A stretch of 64,000 nt of DNA from contig NC_057919.1 in assembly GCF_018873765.1 (NCBI RefSeq), positions 60,239,484 to 60,303,483 of the forward strand, in the 5' to 3' direction. This DNA comes from Telopea speciosissima (Eukaryota > Streptophyta > Magnoliopsida > Proteales > Proteaceae). Both the position numbers and the translations under genes were made by a program. This document shows, piece after piece, positions 58,971 to 64,000 of the stretch. Each line of letters opens with the position of its first letter. The first letter of the stretch is position 1. Under the pieces are notes generated by a model. It did no database searches. It saw only the letters and a program-made list of their open reading frames with translations, and was not told the origin of the DNA.

Positions 58971-59505
58971 TTTTTTTTGGGTGAATAAATATTCATTACC
59001 AAAGAGAGAGAAACAAGGAAACACCCAAAATTAGGGGGAAAGAAAGAAAGACATCCCACAATACATAGGGCTAGCAAATCCTCCTAGGGGGATGGGGGGA
59101 AGCAAAGAAGAGGGGAGACTCTAGGATAGAACAATATGCCTCTTCCTTGGGGAATATACACAAGAAGAGGAGAGGGAAGAAGTTTTGGAACAAACTTCAA
59201 AAAAGATGGAATCCCAAATCTAATGAAAGGATCTTGAGTTGGTAGTCCATCTCCTAAGATTGCGCTCCATCCATATATGCGAAATAGTAGCTCCAAAAGC
59301 CAGCTTGACAATTCTATCACAAAGAGATTTGCCCCCATAAGTCATGTCAACCTAAATCCACTCTCTCTGGAAAGGCAGAATTCTTCTTCTTCTAGGCGAG
59401 CATTTACTCAAAACCTCAGACCAAATAAAGGACGAGAACGAGGATTCAAAAAATAAGTGATCAACACTTTTGGTACCGTTCCAACAAAGACAACAAGCTA
59501 GGGAT
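58971..59505 (-). mobile_element. 5'-truncated LINE fragment, minus strand
   Basis: The T-run at 58971-58979 with GGGTGAATAAATATTCATTACC is the same 3' end, inverted, as TAATGAATTTTTTATTCACC C at 63133. The minus strand reads a zinc-binding RVT-type piece (CCLCWNGTKSVDHLFF, HIWMERNLRRWTTNS), cut at about 59505. It lies in the DEG2 intron upstream of exon 58850, in the same orientation as the gene. Confidence 0.75.
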
Positions 59506-59600
59506 GTTAGACTTTGTGTAGTAAGGGTATTTTAGGAACTAATTTGTTAACTAGTTGCTTTATATTATAATTTTCCTATTTTCGCCTCATAATCACATGC

Positions 59601-59770
59601 GTGTGGAGAAGGCCGTGCTTGGCGCGTTGGTCAAGTGCTCGCTTGCTGAACGGTTGGTCACGGGTTCAAGTCCTGGTCTGGGAACAGGGGTAAGGCTGCG
59701 TACATTTGACCCTCCCCAGACCCTACAAAACACGGGAGCCTTGTGCACTGGTTAAGGTCTTTTTTTTTTA
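59601..59770 (+). mobile_element. tRNA-derived SINE, well preserved
   Basis: CTTGGCGCGTTGGTCAAGTGCTCG (A box), CACGGGTTCAAGTCCTGG (B box), then GGGTAAGGCTGCGTACATTT GACCCTCCCCAGACCCTACA and GGGAGCCTTGTGCACTGGTT, ending in a T-run at 59760-59770. It is the best copy of the family also found at 17345, 31860 and 51063. Confidence 0.8.
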
Positions 59771-59785
59771 ATCACATGTGTGGAG

Positions 59786-60190
59786 ACATTCACAAAAGCT
59801 GACTGGGCTGGATCACTAGATGATTGCCGCTCCACATCAGGGTACAAGATCAATGGTTGCAAGATCAAGTGCTGAAGCTGAATTCAGGGCCATGGCACAT
59901 GGGATCTATGATGGGTATTCATGTTCCAATGTCGATGATGTTGTATTGTGACAGTAAATCTGTTATCAACATTGCCCATAATCCAGTTGACCAGTTCAAC
60001 ATGATCGAACGAAACATGTAGAGATTGACAGGCATTTCATCAAGGAGAAATTTTTTGTATACCTTCTCTGAAGATTGGTGATCAGTTAGCATATGTTTTC
60101 ACTAAAGGTCTTAGTGGTTTTTCATCCTATTTTTATGCAAGTTAGGCATGTGTGATATTCATGCACCAACTTGAGGGGAGTATTGTAATA
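59786..60190 (+). mobile_element. Ty1/copia fossil fragment, RNase H end
   Basis: The reading (SAEAEFRAMAHGIYD, then MMLYCDSKSVINIAHNPV and DRHFIKE) is the end of a copia polyprotein, followed by a polypurine GAGGGGAG near 60172. It is of the same family as the element just downstream, but more decayed, with several breaks and no complete LTR recognised. Confidence 0.7.
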
Positions 60191-62018
60191 TAAGATGCTG
60201 TCCTCACTGCAACCTATTTGATTAATAGGCCGCCCAGTCTGGTCCTTGACTCCAAGTCCCCTGTCGAGCTCTTACTTGGCTCTTCTTCCTTTATTGTTCC
60301 CCCTAAGGTGTTTGGCTGCGTTTGTTATGCCAGGGATACTAGGTCCCCTGGTAAACTTGAACCCCGTAGTCTCTGCTACATTTTCTTAGGATACTCTGCC
60401 ACCCAGAAGGGGTACAAGTGCTATTATCCTCCTGCCAGACGTACATTGGTCAATATGGATGTTGTTTTTCATGAGACTGTTTCTTATTATGTGTCCCCAC
60501 CTCTTCAGGGGGAGAGTGTTAGTGAAGATGTGCTGACCATAGAACCTCCCCTCCAGTCTGTTTACAATGAGTCTGTTCCTGTTCCTCCTACTCCTAGTCC
60601 TCCCTCTGCCTCAGGGGGAGAGGTTCCTATACAGGAGGAGACCATCACAGATGAGGTTGTTGACATTCCTATTCAGGGGGAGCAAACTCCAGTCCAGAAA
60701 ACCATTAATGACTTTCAGAAGAGGATTAATGAATCTAATGTGCAGACTTATACAAGGAAACAAAAGCAGCTTCAATCCACTGTTGCACCGGCACCCATTC
60801 AATTATCGAACCTAGTTCCAGAACCTGCCTCTCCACCTGGTAATGTTTCTTCTCCTGATTTACCTATTTCTCTTTGCAAAGGTGTCAGGGTTTGCACCAA
60901 GCATCCTATATCCCATGTTGTTTCTTATGACTCCCTTTCACCATCCTTTCGTGCTTTTGTTTCTTCTCTTTTTTCTGTTCGTATTTCTAACAATTGGCAA
61001 GAAGCTCTATTAGATGGAAAGTGGAAGGCAGCAATGATGGAGGAAATGGAAGCCCTGAAAAAAAAATAACACATGGGAGCTTGTGATTCTTCCACCTGGA
61101 AAGAGAACAGTTGGATGCAAGTGGGTGTTTGTAGTGAAACAGAAGGTGAATGGCACTGTGGATAGGTACAAGGCATGACTCGTGGCAAAGGGGTTCACTC
61201 ATACGGCATTAATTACCAGGAGACCTTTGCCCCTGTTGCAAAGTTGAATACTGTTCGAGTTTTGCTATCCTGTGCAGTCGATCTTGGATGGGAATTGCAA
61301 CAGTTGGAGTGAAGAATGCCTTCCTAAATGGAGAACTGGATGAGGAGGTGTATATGGACATTCCACCAGGGTTCTCTTGTGACAAAAACCAAGGTAAAGT
61401 GTGTAAATTGAAACGTGCACTTTATGGGCTAAAGCAGCCACCTCGAGCATGGTTTGGCCGGTTCCACAAAGCCATGATTTCTTTGGGCTATAAGCAGAGT
61501 AATGCTGATCACACTCTCTTCATAAAGAGGGTTGGTGGAAAACTCACTGATCTTATAGTCTACGTTGATGACATAGTGGTTACTAGCAATGATGGTGATG
61601 AGATCAGCCGGTTGAAGACCTTTCTTGGGCAGGAGTTTAAGATTAAAGATCTAGGGAAGCTACGGTACTTTCTTGGGATTGAGGTTGCCAGATCCTCTAA
61701 AGGCATCTTTCTCTCCCAAAGGAAGTATGTCCTAGATTTATTAGCTGAAACCGAATTGTTAGGATGTCACCCTTCAGATACTCCTATGGATGATATTGTT
61801 CGTCTCAAGGAAAAAGAGGGTGAACCTGTTGATAACGGCCGGTAGCAAAGACTAGTGAGGTAGTTGATTTATCTCTCACACAAATGTCCTGATATTGCTG
61901 TTGTTGTGACTTGTGAGTACTCTGAGTCAATTTATGTATGATCCCTACTCTTCTCATATGGAGGTTGTTCTTCGTATCCTTCACTACCTGAAGTCAGCTC
62001 TAGGAAAAGGCATTCTCC

Positions 62019-63158
62019 AGGTCAACTTGGTTGGCATCATCAAATTGATTTGGAAGATAGTTGCTAAAAAAAGAAGTATTTGGGTCGACTGGATCTACTC
62101 AAGGCACCTTCAGCAAGACTCTATTTGGACTGTTTCCCCATCCACCAATGCTTCTTAGGTCTGGCGGAAGATTTTAGCTACTCGTTCCCTTGTCCAAGGA
62201 GCTATCTGCACTCGCATTGGTGATGGTTCCGCTACTTCCCTCTGGCTGGATTACTGGCACCCTATGGGCATCCTTCTCCAACTTGTTAGCCCTAAAGTTA
62301 TCTACAGTTCAGGCATCCCTAGAAATGCTCAGGTTGCTGATATTCTCGGCCCCTCTGGTTAGGACCCGCCGCCATCTTCGCATCAGACTCTCTCCAACAT
62401 TTGGTCTGCTCTCCCAACCATCAATCTTATGAGAGGTGATTGTGTCATGTGGTCGCCTTCCAAGTCGAGTTCCTTCTCCGCAAAAGCTGCCTGGGATCAT
62501 ATTCGCATCAAAAGTTCTCTTGCTCCTTGGAGAAAACTCCTTTGGTTGAAGCATCATATCCCACGCCACTACTTCACAGCCTAGCGAGCGCTCTCCAACT
62601 GTCTTCCAACTCAATCCTTCCTTCGCCATCGTCAGATTGCTGCTTCTCCTTGCTGTCTTTGCTGGAACAATGTGGAAGACACTGAGCACCTCTTCTTTGC
62701 TTGCCCCTTCTCCATGGCTATTTGGGAGGGGATCCTAGCAAAATGTTGGCCTAGAAGTCATAGAATTTTGCCCTTCAGTAGAGATTAGCTTTGGATTGAC
62801 AAGACTTTTGTTGGTTCTTCAAGCTGCGACACAGTTGGTAAACTAGCTTTTTGTGCCACCATCAATCACATATGGATGGAGCATAACCTTAGGAAATGGA
62901 CCTCCAAATCTCGTACTCATCAGCAGATTTGGGATTTCATTTCTTTTGAAATCAAAGCTCGCTTATCTTCGGTCCCTCCCTCTTTTTGTAATGACACCCC
63001 AAGGAACAGACTTATTGTTGTCTCCTGGGGACTGTCCTCCATTTCTCTCCAGCCCTCCCATGTTTGTGGAGCTGGCTTTTCTTTTCTTTCTTCTCGCTCC
63101 CTAAGGGAGCTGCTGTATCTTTCTCTCTTTGGTAATGAATTTTTTATTCACCCAAAAA
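62019..63158 (+). mobile_element. 5'-truncated LINE inserted in the copia element
   Basis: It is flanked by AAAAGGCATTCTCC at 62005-62018 and 63159-63172, a 14-base target duplication; the A-run at 63154-63162 is the poly(A) tail and overlaps the right copy. The content is the last 1.1 kb of an L1-type ORF2: WRKILATRSLVQGAICTRIG and CCFCWNNVEDTEHLFF-like zinc-binding codons, and the 3' end TAATGAATTTTTTATTCACC. Same family as 44290 and 58971. Several frame changes are present. Confidence 0.88.
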
Positions 63159-63679
63159 AAAAGGCATTCTCCTGTCTCCTCATGGTCACCTACAGATAGA
63201 GGCATACATTGATACTGATTGGGCTGGTTCTGTAGATCGCAAGTCCATCTCTGGGTATTGTTCTTTTGTAGGTGGCAATCTTATCACTTGGCGTAGCAAG
63301 AAGCAAAATGTGGTTGCTCGTTCTAGTGTCGAAGCAGAATTCCGTGCTATGGCACAAGGTATTTGCGAGTTACTTTGGCTCAAAGGTTTGCTACAAGATC
63401 TTGGTGTTCTTCTTCGTCTTCCTATGATGTTGTACTGTGACAATAAGGCTGCAATTAGCATTGCACATAACCCGGTACAGCATGATCGCACCAAGCATGT
63501 TGAACTGGATAGGCATTTCATCAAGGAGAGATTGGAAGAAGGGCTTATTTGTGTTCCCTTTGTGAAGTCTGTTGATCAGCTTGTTGATATTTTCACCAAG
63601 GGTTTATCTAGAAAGCTATTTCATCCTAGTTTAATCAAGTTGGGCATGATTAACATTTTTGCTCCAACTTGAGGGGGAG

Positions 63680-63873
63680 TGTTGAATAATGTAAACCATA
63701 ATACGGTCTTTTTCTTACTTTATTTTTATGTTTATGTACTGCCTAGCTATGTCGGCTATGCTAGGGGGTATTATTGTCATTAGGGTGTAACTCTTCATAT
63801 TATAAATATATGGCTTGTTTGATCATATTGATCATTCAAGCATTCTCCTATTTCTCTGTTTTGTTAACACAGC
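63680..63873 (+). repeat. 3' LTR of the copia fossil
   Basis: It starts TGTTGAATAATGTAAACC right after the polypurine tract, contains a TATA-like TATAAATATATGG at 63800, and ends near TTTTGTTAACA. At about 190 bases it is short, typical of small copia LTRs. Its partner is not in the window. Confidence 0.65.
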
Positions 63874-63875
63874 AT

Positions 63876-64000
63876 ATTGAAGTGAACTGTCATTTTGTTT
63901 GGGATGCAATGATGAAGAAGTCAATTTCCATTCCGTTTGTCAGCTCTCACAATCAACTAGGAGATTTGTTCACTAAAGCCTTGTTTCGGCCTATGTTTCT
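63876..64000 (+). mobile_element. Second Ty1/copia fossil, RNase H end, running out of the window
   Basis: It reads HIEVNCHFVWDAMMKKSISI and SSHNQLGDLFTKALFRPMF, the end of a copia polyprotein of another family. It begins directly at the LTR end of the preceding element, which suggests that the preceding element inserted into this one. Confidence 0.75.

Larger units (their letters stand above)
60195..63875 (+). mobile_element. Ty1/copia retrotransposon fossil, 5'-truncated, with LINE insertion
   Basis: Parts in order: end of integrase (about 60210-60470; FGCVCYARDTRSPGKLEPRS), linker, reverse transcriptase (about 60940-61845; LKRALYGLKQPPRAW and LTDLIVYVDDIVVTSN), RNase H (63181-63610; DTDWAGSVDRKSISGYCSFV, SVEAEFRAMAQGICELLW), polypurine tract GAGGGGGAG (63671-63679) and a 3' LTR from 63680 (TGTTGAATAATG) to about 63871-63875 (GTTAACA). 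The 5' LTR, gag, protease and most of integrase are missing. It is broken, with a handful of disruptions plus the LINE insertion 62019-63158. The well-preserved domains suggest moderate age. It appears to have inserted into another copia element that continues at 63876. Confidence 0.85.

Noticed and set aside
1-64000. CRISPR array, prokaryotic operon, defence island or secondary-metabolite cluster
   Set aside because: All gene structures have spliceosomal introns and plant families; repeats are transposons and microsatellites, and neighbouring genes share no pathway.

Overview
The window is nuclear DNA of an angiosperm, probably a non-grass: it has short AT-rich introns with GT-AG borders, moderate-GC exons and abundant plant-type LINEs, SINEs, MITEs, MULEs, a CACTA end, Ty1/copia pieces and a solo LTR. 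The lineage cannot be fixed further from sequence alone. All gene names rest on recalled family similarity, because no search was possible.

Layout. 1-2707 is the 3' part of a CACTA transposon with apparent fragments of an NMN adenylyltransferase gene. 3614-10490 is a long degenerate L1-type LINE on the minus strand, opened by a Harbinger-like element (3801-4982) and by an unclassified insertion (about 5106-6660). 10690-11350 is a broken copy of a small DnaJ-type zinc-finger gene; a better copy lies at 27310-27980. 11602-12045 is a large hairpin element. 13219-20618 is an intact ten-exon ABCC (MRP-type) transporter gene. 20770-23214 is a solo LTR with a foldback DNA element inside it. 25350-26459 is a BURP-domain (polygalacturonase beta-subunit-like) gene with one frameshift. 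28405-36761 is a methyl-CpG-binding-domain gene with a CW zinc finger, whose promoter and first exon are tandemly duplicated. 41182-42559 (minus) is the 3' end of a Piezo channel gene, cut off upstream. 44290-47335 is an internally deleted LINE. 47979-58850 (minus) holds the last 13 exons of a chloroplast DEG2/DEGP2-type protease gene, with a gene-carrying MULE in one intron. 58971-64000 is a nest of LINE, SINE and Ty1/copia fossils.

The host genes (vacuolar or plasma-membrane transport, cell-wall protein, chromatin reader, mechanosensitive channel fragment, chloroplast protease) have no evident common pathway; the region is ordinary gene space expanded by transposons. I see no new multi-gene system. 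The points most worth a second look are the duplicated promoter and first exon of the MBD gene, the MULE with captured LEA_2 and other coding fragments inside the DEG2 intron, the CACTA with NMNAT exons, the isolated Piezo 3' fragment, and several nested insertions dated by clean target-site duplications.
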